Part shown: positions 35,458 through 43,956 of the stretch, one piece after another
How positions within the stretch are numbered: the stretch's first letter is position 1
How the letters are laid out: every line of letters begins with the position of its first letter
Origin: JAAYJR01 sp964563975
GTDB taxonomy: Bacteria; Bacteroidota; Bacteroidia; Bacteroidales; Prolixibacteraceae
DNA length: 64,000 nucleotides
NCBI GenBank assembly: GCA_964563975.1
Contig: CAZLZJ010000001.1
Span: forward strand, 1 to 64,000
Reading direction: 5' to 3'
The notes under the pieces: model-generated
Database searches by the model: none
What the model saw: the letters and a program-made list of their open reading frames with translations, nothing else
Told to the model about the DNA's origin: nothing
Program-made: the position numbers and the translations under genes

Positions 35458-37263
35458 ATGATCATGTTTCAAAAATCAATCATACTATTTCTAACTCTTA
35501 TTTCAATAACTGTTACCATCAGGTCTTACGCACAGCAAGACACTGTACTTACAAGAGAAGTGGAAGTGATAAAACCATACAGCCCGGTTATTTCCGATGC
35601 AAACAAAATAAGCAGCATGCCTGAAATTGAAGAGCCTAAGCAGGAAAAACCAAACTTCTCCTACTCTATTTTCAGTCAGCCGGTCTTCAACACATTTTCC
35701 GTAAACACTCTCAAAGCTGCAGCCTTTGCTCCACAACCGAAAGAAGATACCGGATTTGGACTTGTCAGAGCCGGTGCAGGAAATTATCAAAGGCCCTATG
35801 GAGAGCTGTTTTTTAATAGCAAAAATACAAAAAGTACAATCTTCGGCCTTCATGGAAAGCATCTCTCTTCGCATGGAAAACTAAAACTTGATGGCGGGGA
35901 TAAGGTAGATGCTCCTTTTTCGGAAAATGAGGCCGAAATGTATATAAAACATCTCTTTAACAAGTCTCTTCTGACAGTTAACCTTGATTTCAGTCATAAC
36001 GGATTTAACTATTACGGATATCCGAAAGATTCAGTGCCGTCATTATTGAAAGAGGCAGACCAGGAGATTAATTATTTTGGCCGGCGCCAAACATTTACAA
36101 GGGGAGGATTTAATATCTCACTTGAAAATGCCTTAGCCGGTAAAAATGACTTCACTTTTGACTTTGATTTTAATTATGATTACCTGAAAACAAAAACAGG
36201 ACAGACAGAGCATTACGGAAAGTTTTTTACCGATATAAAAAAGCCGTACAACAAAGGAGCGGGACTTCTGACTGCCGGCATTTCCGTAATCAATGCAGAT
36301 AATATTTTTAATCCGCACCTGATGGGTATAGGAAAAAACAGACAAATATGGATAACTGCCCAACCCTCTTTTATCATTGGCGGAAAAGTTGCAAGCCTGC
36401 AGGCAGGCGGGAAAGGATGGTTCGTGCTCGACAGCAGTACAGATGCCTCTGCCAAGGTGGCTCCGGCTGTAAAGGTCAGCCTTACGCCGGTCAGGGAGAT
36501 AATTAAGATCTTTGCGGGAGTGGACGGTAACTTCACACCAAATAACTACTCAACGGCAGCTTACGAAAATCCATATATTGATCCTTTTCATCATGTGCAT
36601 AAAAATACATTTGAGCAGTTAAGACTCTATGGTGGATTTGACGGGAAAATGGCTTCAAAAACAAATTTTAAAATCTCGGTCAACTACTCCACCGTGAAAA
36701 ACAGACCGCTATACTACCTTTTCAAACATTTGTATGACGAATCAATGCCCTTGTCGTACATAACCGACAATACCTTTGATGTTATTTATGATAACCTTGA
36801 TATTCTGAAATTTAATCTTGAAATATTTCATGCATCTTTCGGAAAAGTGAATTTGCTTTTATCAGGAAATTATTATGTCTACGACATGAAAACGATGCAG
36901 GAAGCATGGAACCTGCCCGACTGGGATGCAAAACTGTCGTTGGAATATAAGGCATCAGAACAGCTGAGTTTTTCGACAAATCTGTTTTTTATGAGCAAAA
37001 GGAGAGCTCTTATCTATTCATATCCGGGAGAAGATCCGAGACCCCTGTCGAATGCGGAGCTTCTTGAGCTGGAAAATTTGCAAACTGAAATTCATACATT
37101 AGAGCCAATAATCGACCTTAATTTTAATGCTGATTATAAAATAACCGGTAAACTCTCGGTTTTTGCCAGTCTAAACAATTTTGCCTTTCATAAATATCAG
37201 CATTGGATAGGATATCCGGTACAAAGCTTCAATATAATGGGAGGAGTGAGCTATGCATTTTAA
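35458..37263 (+). CDS. Outer-membrane beta-barrel protein, TonB-receptor-like barrel without plug
   Basis: The 601-residue protein has a signal peptide ending near RSYAQ and a conserved-looking N-terminal segment DTVLTREVEVIKPYSPVISD. The rest is a series of amphipathic strands with alternating aromatic residues (FGLVRAGAGNYQRPYGELFF, LTVNLDFSHNGFNYYGYP, LSFSTNLFFMSKRR) closing with NIMGGVSYAF; a terminal Phe is typical of BAM substrates. No TonB plug domain or SusD partner is present. It is co-transcribed with the preceding 1024-residue TPR gene. A transport or assembly role is likely but undetermined. The start may be ATG 35458 or ATG 35464. A hairpin terminator follows at 37376. Confidence 0.82.
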   Translation: MIMFQKSIILFLTLISITVTIRSYAQQDTVLTREVEVIKPYSPVISDANKISSMPEIEEPKQEKPNFSYSIFSQPVFNTFSVNTLKAAAFAPQPKEDTGFGLVRAGAGNYQRPYGELFFNSKNTKSTIFGLHGKHLSSHGKLKLDGGDKVDAPFSENEAEMYIKHLFNKSLLTVNLDFSHNGFNYYGYPKDSVPSLLKEADQEINYFGRRQTFTRGGFNISLENALAGKNDFTFDFDFNYDYLKTKTGQTEHYGKFFTDIKKPYNKGAGLLTAGISVINADNIFNPHLMGIGKNRQIWITAQPSFIIGGKVASLQAGGKGWFVLDSSTDASAKVAPAVKVSLTPVREIIKIFAGVDGNFTPNNYSTAAYENPYIDPFHHVHKNTFEQLRLYGGFDGKMASKTNFKISVNYSTVKNRPLYYLFKHLYDESMPLSYITDNTFDVIYDNLDILKFNLEIFHASFGKVNLLLSGNYYVYDMKTMQEAWNLPDWDAKLSLEYKASEQLSFSTNLFFMSKRRALIYSYPGEDPRPLSNAELLELENLQTEIHTLEPIIDLNFNADYKITGKLSVFASLNNFAFHKYQHWIGYPVQSFNIMGGVSYAF

Positions 37264-37375
37264 GTGTATGTTAAAACTTAAAAACAGGGTGCTGAAAAGA
37301 GTGTGCCGAAAAGCTTTTTAAACATAGCCCTTTCCGCTGATTATCAAGTTAATAATTTGTTGAAAAGTTGCTATT

Positions 37376-37413
37376 AAATAACCACCGGGAAGCCTCTTCC
37401 AACGGTTATTTTT
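37376..37413 (+). terminator. Probable terminator after the TPR/barrel operon
   Basis: Arms AAATAACC (37376-37383) and GGTTATTT (37404-37411) enclose a second stem, GGAAG (37388-37392)/CTTCC (37396-37400), with loop CCT; a T run follows. It is about 110 bases after the barrel stop and directly before a -7-like element for gyrB. Confidence 0.55.
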
Positions 37414-37415
37414 AG

Positions 37416-37423
37416 TATATTTG
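37416..37423 (+). promoter_or_regulatory. Probable -7 element of the gyrB promoter
   Basis: TATATTTG matches TAnnTTTG perfectly, 139 bases before the gyrB ATG. No -33 TTTG at standard spacing is seen, because the terminator hairpin occupies that position. Confidence 0.4.
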
Positions 37424-37562
37424 CATAAATAGATTCAAAATTTACTTTTTAAACTTAAAATCCTAACTATTAATGCTTTAACCTAAACGCAAAAAGTTTA
37501 TCAAAGTAAGCGGACAAAATGGAAGTTACTATTTTCAATTAAAAAATATTTTAAATAAAATA

Positions 37563-39533
37563 ATGAGTGAGACAGATAATATAAATATCCTGAAAGGGGG
37601 AAATGGGAATTATTCTGCTGCAAGCATACAGGTTCTCGAAGGTCTGGAAGCTGTGCGAAAAAGGCCTGCAATGTTTATTGGCGATGTCAATGAAAAAGGT
37701 CTTCACCACCTTGTATATGAAGTAATCGACAACTCAATCGATGAAGCGCTTGCAGGTTATTGCAATGAAATTAATGTGATAATCCACCCCGATAATTCAG
37801 TGACTGTTTTTGATAACGGACGGGGCATTCCCATTGAAATGCATGAAAAGGAAAACAGATCCGCCTTAGAGGTGGTAATGACCGTTCTGCATGCCGGGGG
37901 TAAATTCGACAAAGACTCCTATAAAGTATCCGGAGGGCTCCACGGAGTGGGAGTTTCATGTGTTAACGCCTTATCGTCACACCTGAAAGCCGAAATACAC
38001 CGTGAAGGTAAAGTTTGGGTACAGGAGTATCAAAAAGGACACCCTGTTTATGATGTTAAAGTTGCACGAAATTCAGACAAAACAGGAACCTCAATAACTT
38101 TTAAACCTGATGATTCAATCTTTCTTGCTTTAGAATATAAATATGAAATCCTTGCCGCGCGCCTGCGGGAATTAGCATTTCTTAATGCAGGCATCAGGCT
38201 CTCTTTGACAGATGAAAGAAAAAGAGATGAAGAGGGTGAGTTTAAATCGGAATCTTTTTACTCAAACGAGGGTTTAAAAGAGTTTGTTGACTATCTGGAT
38301 GATACAAGAATTAAAATCACACCTGAAATAATTCATATTACCACTGAAAAAAACAGTATCCCGGTGGAGATAGCAATGCAGTATAACAATACATTCTCCG
38401 AGAATATTCACTCCTACGTAAATAATATTAACACCATAGAAGGCGGAACTCACCTTACGGGTTTCAGAAGGGGGCTCACAAGGACATTGAAGAACTATGC
38501 CGAGCAGTCGGGAATGCTCTCAAAACTGAAATTTGACATCAATGGTGATGATTTTCGCGAAGGACTGACAGCGGTAATATCAATTAAGGTGGCAGAACCG
38601 CAATTTGAAGGTCAGACAAAAACAAAATTGGGCAACTCTGAAGTTAGTCTTGCAGTTGACCAGGCAGTAAGTGAAGTACTTACACACTACCTTGAAGAAA
38701 ATCCAAAATCGGCCAGATCTATCGTAAACAAAGTAATACTTGCAGCACAAGCAAGGCATGCCGCCAGAAAAGCCAGGGAGATGGTGCAAAGAAAAAATGC
38801 ACTGACAGGAGGCGGACTGCCCGGGAAGCTAAGCGACTGCTCAGAAAAAGACCCTGCCCTTTGCGAAATATTCCTTGTTGAAGGAGACTCAGCAGGCGGA
38901 ACAGCAAAACAGGGCCGTGACAGGCGATTTCAGGCAATCCTTCCTCTTCGCGGTAAGATATTAAATGTTGAAAAAGCTATGCAGCATAAAGTTTTTGAAA
39001 GCGAAGAGATAAAAAATATTTTTACTGCCCTTGGAGTTACCATAGGAACGGAAGAGGACTCAAAGGGATTAAATCTGGAAAAACTGCGGTATCATAAAAT
39101 TATAATAATGACTGATGCCGATGTTGACGGAAGTCATATTGATACTCTTATAATGACTTTCTTCTTCAGGTATATGCAGGATCTTATTAAGCAAGGACAC
39201 CTGTATATTGCCACGCCTCCTCTTTATTTACTCAGAAGAGGAAAAAGAGAGGCCTACGCCTGGAATGAACAACAACGAAAACAGATCGTGCAGGAGTGGG
39301 CAGAAGGCAATGAAACCAATATACATATTCAAAGATACAAAGGCCTTGGAGAGATGAATGCCGAGCAATTATGGGAAACTACAATGAACCCGGAGGAGAG
39401 AACTCTTCAGCAGGTGACAATTGACAATGCAGCCGAGGCAGACCATATTTTTGCCATGCTCATGGGAGATGATGTCCCGCCAAGACGTAAATTTATTGAA
39501 GATCATGCTGCTTATGCAAATATAGACGCCTGA
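37563..39533 (+). CDS. gyrB: DNA gyrase subunit B
   Basis: GyrB is the ATPase subunit of DNA gyrase, which introduces negative supercoils with GyrA. The 656-residue protein carries the GHKL ATPase motifs (YEVIDNSIDEALAGYC, DNGRGIPIEMH, VSGGLHGVGVSCVNALS), the transducer domain, the TOPRIM motif with EGDSAGGTAKQGRDR and IIMTDADVDGSHI, and the C-terminal RYKGLGEMNAEQLWETTM. The loop QAILPLRGKILNVEKA fits GyrB rather than ParE, and the length is that of other Bacteroidota GyrB. Monocistronic; gyrA is not in the window. Confidence 0.96.
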   Translation: MSETDNINILKGGNGNYSAASIQVLEGLEAVRKRPAMFIGDVNEKGLHHLVYEVIDNSIDEALAGYCNEINVIIHPDNSVTVFDNGRGIPIEMHEKENRSALEVVMTVLHAGGKFDKDSYKVSGGLHGVGVSCVNALSSHLKAEIHREGKVWVQEYQKGHPVYDVKVARNSDKTGTSITFKPDDSIFLALEYKYEILAARLRELAFLNAGIRLSLTDERKRDEEGEFKSESFYSNEGLKEFVDYLDDTRIKITPEIIHITTEKNSIPVEIAMQYNNTFSENIHSYVNNINTIEGGTHLTGFRRGLTRTLKNYAEQSGMLSKLKFDINGDDFREGLTAVISIKVAEPQFEGQTKTKLGNSEVSLAVDQAVSEVLTHYLEENPKSARSIVNKVILAAQARHAARKAREMVQRKNALTGGGLPGKLSDCSEKDPALCEIFLVEGDSAGGTAKQGRDRRFQAILPLRGKILNVEKAMQHKVFESEEIKNIFTALGVTIGTEEDSKGLNLEKLRYHKIIIMTDADVDGSHIDTLIMTFFFRYMQDLIKQGHLYIATPPLYLLRRGKREAYAWNEQQRKQIVQEWAEGNETNIHIQRYKGLGEMNAEQLWETTMNPEERTLQQVTIDNAAEADHIFAMLMGDDVPPRRKFIEDHAAYANIDA

Positions 39534-39553
39534 CAACAATTTGTTTTGGTTTT

Positions 39554-39584
39554 TTTTAACAATTTTATTCCAAACTTGTTAAAA
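39554..39584. repeat. Inverted repeat between gyrB and htrA
   Basis: Arms TTTTAACAA (39554-39562) and TTGTTAAAA (39576-39584) are perfectly complementary. It lies 20 bases after gyrB and has T's before, not after, the stem, so a terminator function is uncertain. Confidence 0.35.
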
Positions 39585-39728
39585 TATACAAAACAGACCA
39601 ATATGTTTCAGGCTTAAAACAATGTTGGCAAATTATTTGTACTGTATTTCATGGAGCATTCCGGTTAAAACCCATTTAAAAGGATAATTAATTGGTGTGT
39701 CTTTTTGTAATAGATTAAAAAAAACATT

Positions 39729-41162
39729 ATGAAAAGTATTAAAAAATATTCTCTGATGCTGCTGCTTCTGGCAACAAGTGCCTTTCTGGCAGTATGGATA
39801 TTCAGCAAGTATGTTCAAAAGGCAGAGGTAATCACTATCTCCGAACAAAGGCCGGTAAACTTTGTAAACCTGCCGGCTAACAGTCAGCAACAGTTTCCTG
39901 ACCTGACATTTGCGGCAGAGAATTCAGTTCATGCCGTAGTTCATATTGCCACACAGTCTGTAAGAAGTGAAGGATGGTCGAGTGGAAATCCGTTTTTTGA
40001 TGAGTTCTTCGGGTTACGCAGACAGGAGCCTCAATTAGCAGAAGGTTTCGGTTCGGGGGTAATCCTGTCCGAAGACGGATTTATTGTTACAAATAATCAT
40101 GTAATAGAGAGAGCTCAAAAAATTAAAGTGATTTTAAACAATAAACAGGAATATGAGGCGCGCCTGATAGGTGCCGATCCCTCTACCGACCTTGCCCTGC
40201 TGAAAATAGAGGCAACAAACCTTCCTTTCCTTACTTATGGAGACTCAAACAGTCTGAAATTAGGTGAATGGGTTCTTGCCGTAGGTAATCCTTTTAACCT
40301 GACATCAACAGTGACTGCAGGAATTGTAAGTGCAAGAGCCCGGAATCTTGGCATTAACACTGACCAATATTCTATCGAGTCGTTTATCCAGACTGATGCA
40401 GCAGTAAATCCGGGAAACAGCGGGGGCGCCTTAGTAAACCAGCAAGGCAACCTTGTAGGAATCAACACTGCAATTGCATCCCGAACAGGATCTTATGCAG
40501 GCTACTCATTTGCCGTACCGGTATCTATCGTTGAAAAAGTTGTAGAAGACCTGAAAAAATACGGAGAGGTGCAAAGAGCACTATTAGGTGTAAACATTAA
40601 AGATGTTACTGCAACATTAGCCAAAGAAAAAGGGCTTGGAAAAGTAGAAGGTGTTTATGTAGATGCAGTTGTTGAAAGCGGGGCAGCCAAGGAAGCCGGA
40701 ATAAAAGAAGGTGATGTGATTCTGAATGTAGAAGGCAAGCCTGTCAACTCAGCAGCCGAACTTCAGGAAAATATAAGCCGCTATCGTCCGGGTGATAATG
40801 TACAAATTGTTATTAAAAGAAAAAATGACAGGAAACATTTTACCGTCACCTTACGTAATAAACATGGTGACACTCAAATTGTACGAAGTAGCACCACATT
40901 TTTGGGAGCCAGCTTTGAACCGGTAACCAATAAAGATAAGAGCAGTTTAAATATTGAATATGGAATAAAAATCACTGAACTCAATAACGGTAAGCTAAAA
41001 GATGCCGGCTTGACTAAAGGATTTATTATTACTCACGTAAATAAAAAGCCTGTCTATGAGGTAGGTGACTTTAAGAAAGAGACTGAAAACGCTAAGGGCG
41101 GGATTCTCGTTGAAGGAATGTATCCCAACGGGGAGTTGGCATATTTTGTCTTTGGCGTTTGA
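39729..41162 (+). CDS. Periplasmic serine protease, HtrA/DegP family
   Basis: The 477-residue protein has an N-terminal membrane anchor or signal (about 8-25), a trypsin-fold protease domain and two PDZ domains (about 285-370 and 390-475). The triad is H124 (TNNHVIE), D154 (DPSTDLALLKIE) and S231 (NPGNSGGAL). It degrades or refolds misfolded envelope proteins. PDZ1 shows ALLGVNIKDV and AGIKEGDVILNVEGKPV. The second PDZ is divergent but recognisable (GLTKGFIITHVNKKPV). It precedes the primary sigma factor by 114 bases, but that gene has its own promoter. Family length is normal. Confidence 0.94.
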   Translation: MKSIKKYSLMLLLLATSAFLAVWIFSKYVQKAEVITISEQRPVNFVNLPANSQQQFPDLTFAAENSVHAVVHIATQSVRSEGWSSGNPFFDEFFGLRRQEPQLAEGFGSGVILSEDGFIVTNNHVIERAQKIKVILNNKQEYEARLIGADPSTDLALLKIEATNLPFLTYGDSNSLKLGEWVLAVGNPFNLTSTVTAGIVSARARNLGINTDQYSIESFIQTDAAVNPGNSGGALVNQQGNLVGINTAIASRTGSYAGYSFAVPVSIVEKVVEDLKKYGEVQRALLGVNIKDVTATLAKEKGLGKVEGVYVDAVVESGAAKEAGIKEGDVILNVEGKPVNSAAELQENISRYRPGDNVQIVIKRKNDRKHFTVTLRNKHGDTQIVRSSTTFLGASFEPVTNKDKSSLNIEYGIKITELNNGKLKDAGLTKGFIITHVNKKPVYEVGDFKKETENAKGGILVEGMYPNGELAYFVFGV

Positions 41163-41221
41163 AATTATTGAAATTTAATACTTTAACATACTATTAAGAA
41201 AAACTATTTTAACAGCTTCTG

Positions 41222-41253
41222 TTGAATCGGAAGCATTTAATATTTTATATTTG
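41222..41253 (+). promoter_or_regulatory. Promoter of the primary sigma factor gene
   Basis: TATATTTG (41246-41253) is a perfect -7 element and TTG (41222-41224) sits 21 bases upstream. The predicted start, near 41260, leaves a leader of about 17 bases, enough for the AAGGAG at 41265-41270. Confidence 0.6.
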
Positions 41254-41264
41254 CACACTTTTTT

Positions 41265-41270
41265 AAGGAG
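41265..41270 (+). promoter_or_regulatory. Strong Shine-Dalgarno sequence before the sigma factor gene
   Basis: AAGGAG lies six bases before the ATG at 41277. Canonical SD sequences are rare in this phylum, so this is a noticeable exception and fixes the start. Confidence 0.55.
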
Positions 41271-41276
41271 AGTTAT

Positions 41277-42137
41277 ATGAGACAGCTAAAGATCACAAAA
41301 TCTATAACGAACCGTGAAAGCGCTTCGCTGGATAAATATCTTCAGGAAATTGGTAAGGAGGAGCTTATAACTGTTGAGGAAGAGGTAGAATTAGCCCAAA
41401 GAATTAAAAAGGGTGATCAGGCTGCCTTGGAAAAATTGACAAGAGCTAACTTAAGGTTTGTTGTGTCTGTTGCCAAACAGTATCAGAACCAAGGACTTAG
41501 TCTTCCTGATCTGATTAATGAAGGTAATCTTGGATTAATTAAAGCTGCAGAAAAATTTGATGAAACCAGAGGCTTTAAATTTATATCTTATGCTGTCTGG
41601 TGGATCAGGCAATCTATTCTGCAGGCGCTTGCCGAACAGTCCAGGATTGTACGATTACCGCTTAATCAGGTTGGTTCACTAAATAAAATAAATAAAGCCT
41701 TTTCAAGATTTGAACAGGAACATGAGAGAAAGCCATCTCCGGAAGAGCTTGCCAGTACTCTTGATCTGACCGCAGACAAAGTGTCAGACACATTGAGGGT
41801 ATCGGGCAGGCATGTCTCTGTCGATGCACCATTTGTTGACGGTGAAGATAACAGCCTCTTAGATGTTCTTGTAAATAATGACTCACCCAATGCCGACCGT
41901 ACACTAATTCAGGAGTCCCTTGCTAAAGAGATACACAGGGCCCTTGCAACCCTGACAGAAAGAGAAGCTGATATCATCCGCCTCTTCTTTGGAATAGGCT
42001 GCCAGGAGATGACACTTGAAGAGATAGGAGAAAGGTTCGGGTTAACACGCGAAAGAGTACGGCAGATAAAGGAGAAAGCTATCAGAAGGCTGAGGCATAC
42101 TTCAAGAAGCAAACTGCTGAAGACATATCTGGGATAA
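41277..42137 (+). CDS. rpoD: Primary RNA polymerase sigma factor, Bacteroidetes RpoD/SigA type
   Basis: The 286-residue protein has sigma-70 regions 1.2 to 4.2 but lacks the long acidic N-terminus, as usual for the Bacteroidetes primary sigma (sigma-ABfr). Region 1.2: SLDKYLQEIGKEELIT; region 2: ANLRFVVSVAKQYQNQGLSL, DLINEGNLGLIKAAEKFD, and FKFISYAVWWIRQSILQALA for -10 (-7) recognition; region 4.2: EIGERFGLTRERVRQIKEKA. It recognises the TTTG/TAnnTTTG promoters seen across this window. Its own promoter is one of these. A bidirectional terminator follows at 42158. Confidence 0.95.
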   Translation: MRQLKITKSITNRESASLDKYLQEIGKEELITVEEEVELAQRIKKGDQAALEKLTRANLRFVVSVAKQYQNQGLSLPDLINEGNLGLIKAAEKFDETRGFKFISYAVWWIRQSILQALAEQSRIVRLPLNQVGSLNKINKAFSRFEQEHERKPSPEELASTLDLTADKVSDTLRVSGRHVSVDAPFVDGEDNSLLDVLVNNDSPNADRTLIQESLAKEIHRALATLTEREADIIRLFFGIGCQEMTLEEIGERFGLTRERVRQIKEKAIRRLRHTSRSKLLKTYLG

Positions 42138-42157
42138 TAGATTTGCAAAATATATTT

Positions 42158-42189
42158 AAAAAGCCCGATGATCTTTCACCGGGCTTTTT
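42158..42189. terminator. Bidirectional intrinsic terminator between rpoD and the OmpA-family gene
   Basis: Arms AAAAAGCCCG (42158-42167) and CGGGCTTTTT (42180-42189) form a perfect 10-bp stem with a 12-base loop. Flanking A's and T's let it work for both convergent genes, whose stops are at 42137 and 42211. Confidence 0.85.
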
Positions 42190-42210
42190 AAGTTATAAAC
42201 TGACAATAAA

Positions 42211-43755
42211 TTACATTTCCAAAATTGTAAACTCTGTCCTTCTGTTCATCCTGTGCTCCGCTTCTGTGCAATCAACACCGTCAGAACAGTGATTGACCAA
42301 CTGAGACTCGCCATATCCCTTGGCAATGATCCGGCTTTGAGCAATACCCTTCGACACAATATACCTGACTGCCGAATCGGAACGTTTCTGGCTCAATTCA
42401 TCATTATAGGCATTTGATCCGCGACAATCCGTATGAGATCCCAACTCTACTTTCCAGGACGGGTTATCTTTCATAATCTTAACAAGTTTATCAAGTTCAA
42501 TTTCTGATTCCCGTAAAATATCCCACTTGTCAAAGTCATAGTATATATTTTTTATCTCAAACTTTTGACCAATCTGTACTTTTTCAACCTCAAGCACCTC
42601 TCTGAGCACTCCATAAGGTTTACCACCGGTGGTGAATGTTGCCGATTCATTCATATATCCATCAAGGGCTGTTGTTGCGGTATATTCCGTCTCCTTTTCC
42701 AAATCTCTTCTTATCAGCCCGTCGGCTCCGGTATAACGTGATGTATTATCACTGAAATTTACTCTTGCATTGGGTACGGGATTACCTGTTCCCCTTTCTC
42801 TCACAAGTAATTCCAACTCATAATTGCCTCCCGGTTCAAAAATGACCTTATAAATATCGTCATCACCTGCTCCGCCCTCTCTTTTCGACACAAAATAACC
42901 GCTTGATTCACCGGCATGAATCACAAGCCCGAAATCATCAAAGGAAGAGTTCAGCTGATCAAGGTTTCGGGGGGTGCTGAAACCGGAACCCGTAATCTCA
43001 GAATAGTAAAGATCCAGTCCGCCTTTTCCTCCCGGCTTACCATTTGATGCATAGATCAAATATTTTCCTTTATAAAGAAAAGGAAACATATCATCTCCGC
43101 CCGAATTAATTTTATCACCAAGATTAACCATATCACCCCAAACACCGTTTCTGCGAACTGACATATACAGATCAGCCCCTCCGCTTCCTTTCCCTGATAT
43201 GTCGGAAGCAAAGATCAAAGTGTCGCCGGTAACCGATATGGCAGGATGCCCGACTGAATAAAACGAACTGTTGAACGGCATCTCACCTGCAGCTGTCCAG
43301 CTATTTCCGGATCTCTTTAAAATAACGATTTTCAGCGGAATATTTGCTTTTCTGAATACAACCCTTTCAATTGCCGGATCCTTAAAGTTGCTGAGAGTAA
43401 CAAATAACTCACCGGTCTTTTCACAATATGAAACCGGACCGGCATGATACCCGGCACTGATATCCTCAAGCCGGATCGCTTTACTTCCGCGAATATTCCC
43501 TTTCCCGTCAAGCGGCACAGAAAAAAGATTATAGTAAACTTCTTTACCTTTGCCTTGCCTGATCTTATTGATATCAACATCTGTAAATGCAGAGAACCAT
43601 AGCTCATCGGCTACATAGGAAGGACCGAAATCGCTTGCAGTACTGTTGATATTTGTCTTTTCAATTTTTATTTCCGGGCTATCCAAAAAATCCCTGTTTT
43701 GAGAATAACCCAGCCAGCTAAAAATAACTAACAAAATAGGTAATGTTCTTTTCAT
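42211..43755 (-). CDS. OmpA-family protein with beta-propeller and carboxypeptidase-regulatory-like domain (PorE-like)
   Basis: The 514-residue protein has a signal peptide (to about residue 19), a PD40/WD40-like propeller (about 40-320: FGPSYVADELWFSA, FASDISGKGSGGADLYMS, YASNGKPGGKGGLDLYYS), a CarboxypepD regulatory-like fold (about 320-385) and a C-terminal OmpA domain that binds peptidoglycan (LGSHTDCRGSNAYNDELSQK and RIIAKGYGESQ). This order is that of PorE of the T9SS in Porphyromonas, but the N-terminal TPR region and lipobox Cys of PorE are absent. It should anchor an envelope complex to peptidoglycan. A link to T9SS is inference from domain order only. Confidence 0.85.
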   Translation of the reverse strand: MKRTLPILLVIFSWLGYSQNRDFLDSPEIKIEKTNINSTASDFGPSYVADELWFSAFTDVDINKIRQGKGKEVYYNLFSVPLDGKGNIRGSKAIRLEDISAGYHAGPVSYCEKTGELFVTLSNFKDPAIERVVFRKANIPLKIVILKRSGNSWTAAGEMPFNSSFYSVGHPAISVTGDTLIFASDISGKGSGGADLYMSVRRNGVWGDMVNLGDKINSGGDDMFPFLYKGKYLIYASNGKPGGKGGLDLYYSEITGSGFSTPRNLDQLNSSFDDFGLVIHAGESSGYFVSKREGGAGDDDIYKVIFEPGGNYELELLVRERGTGNPVPNARVNFSDNTSRYTGADGLIRRDLEKETEYTATTALDGYMNESATFTTGGKPYGVLREVLEVEKVQIGQKFEIKNIYYDFDKWDILRESEIELDKLVKIMKDNPSWKVELGSHTDCRGSNAYNDELSQKRSDSAVRYIVSKGIAQSRIIAKGYGESQLVNHCSDGVDCTEAEHRMNRRTEFTILEM

Positions 43756-43956
43756 CTTTCCCGATTTTAAATTAATATTTTATAAACCGTTAAATTATGT
43801 AAACCCGGTTTATATCCCTTTTAAATATCAATTTATGAAATTACTACAATTATTCCAATTTTACATATAGAAATGAAAAAAAAATGCCTGTGGAGATGCA
43901 AATATCACTTAAAATAAGCTATACGACTATATAAGAGATATCATATTAACAAGTTG

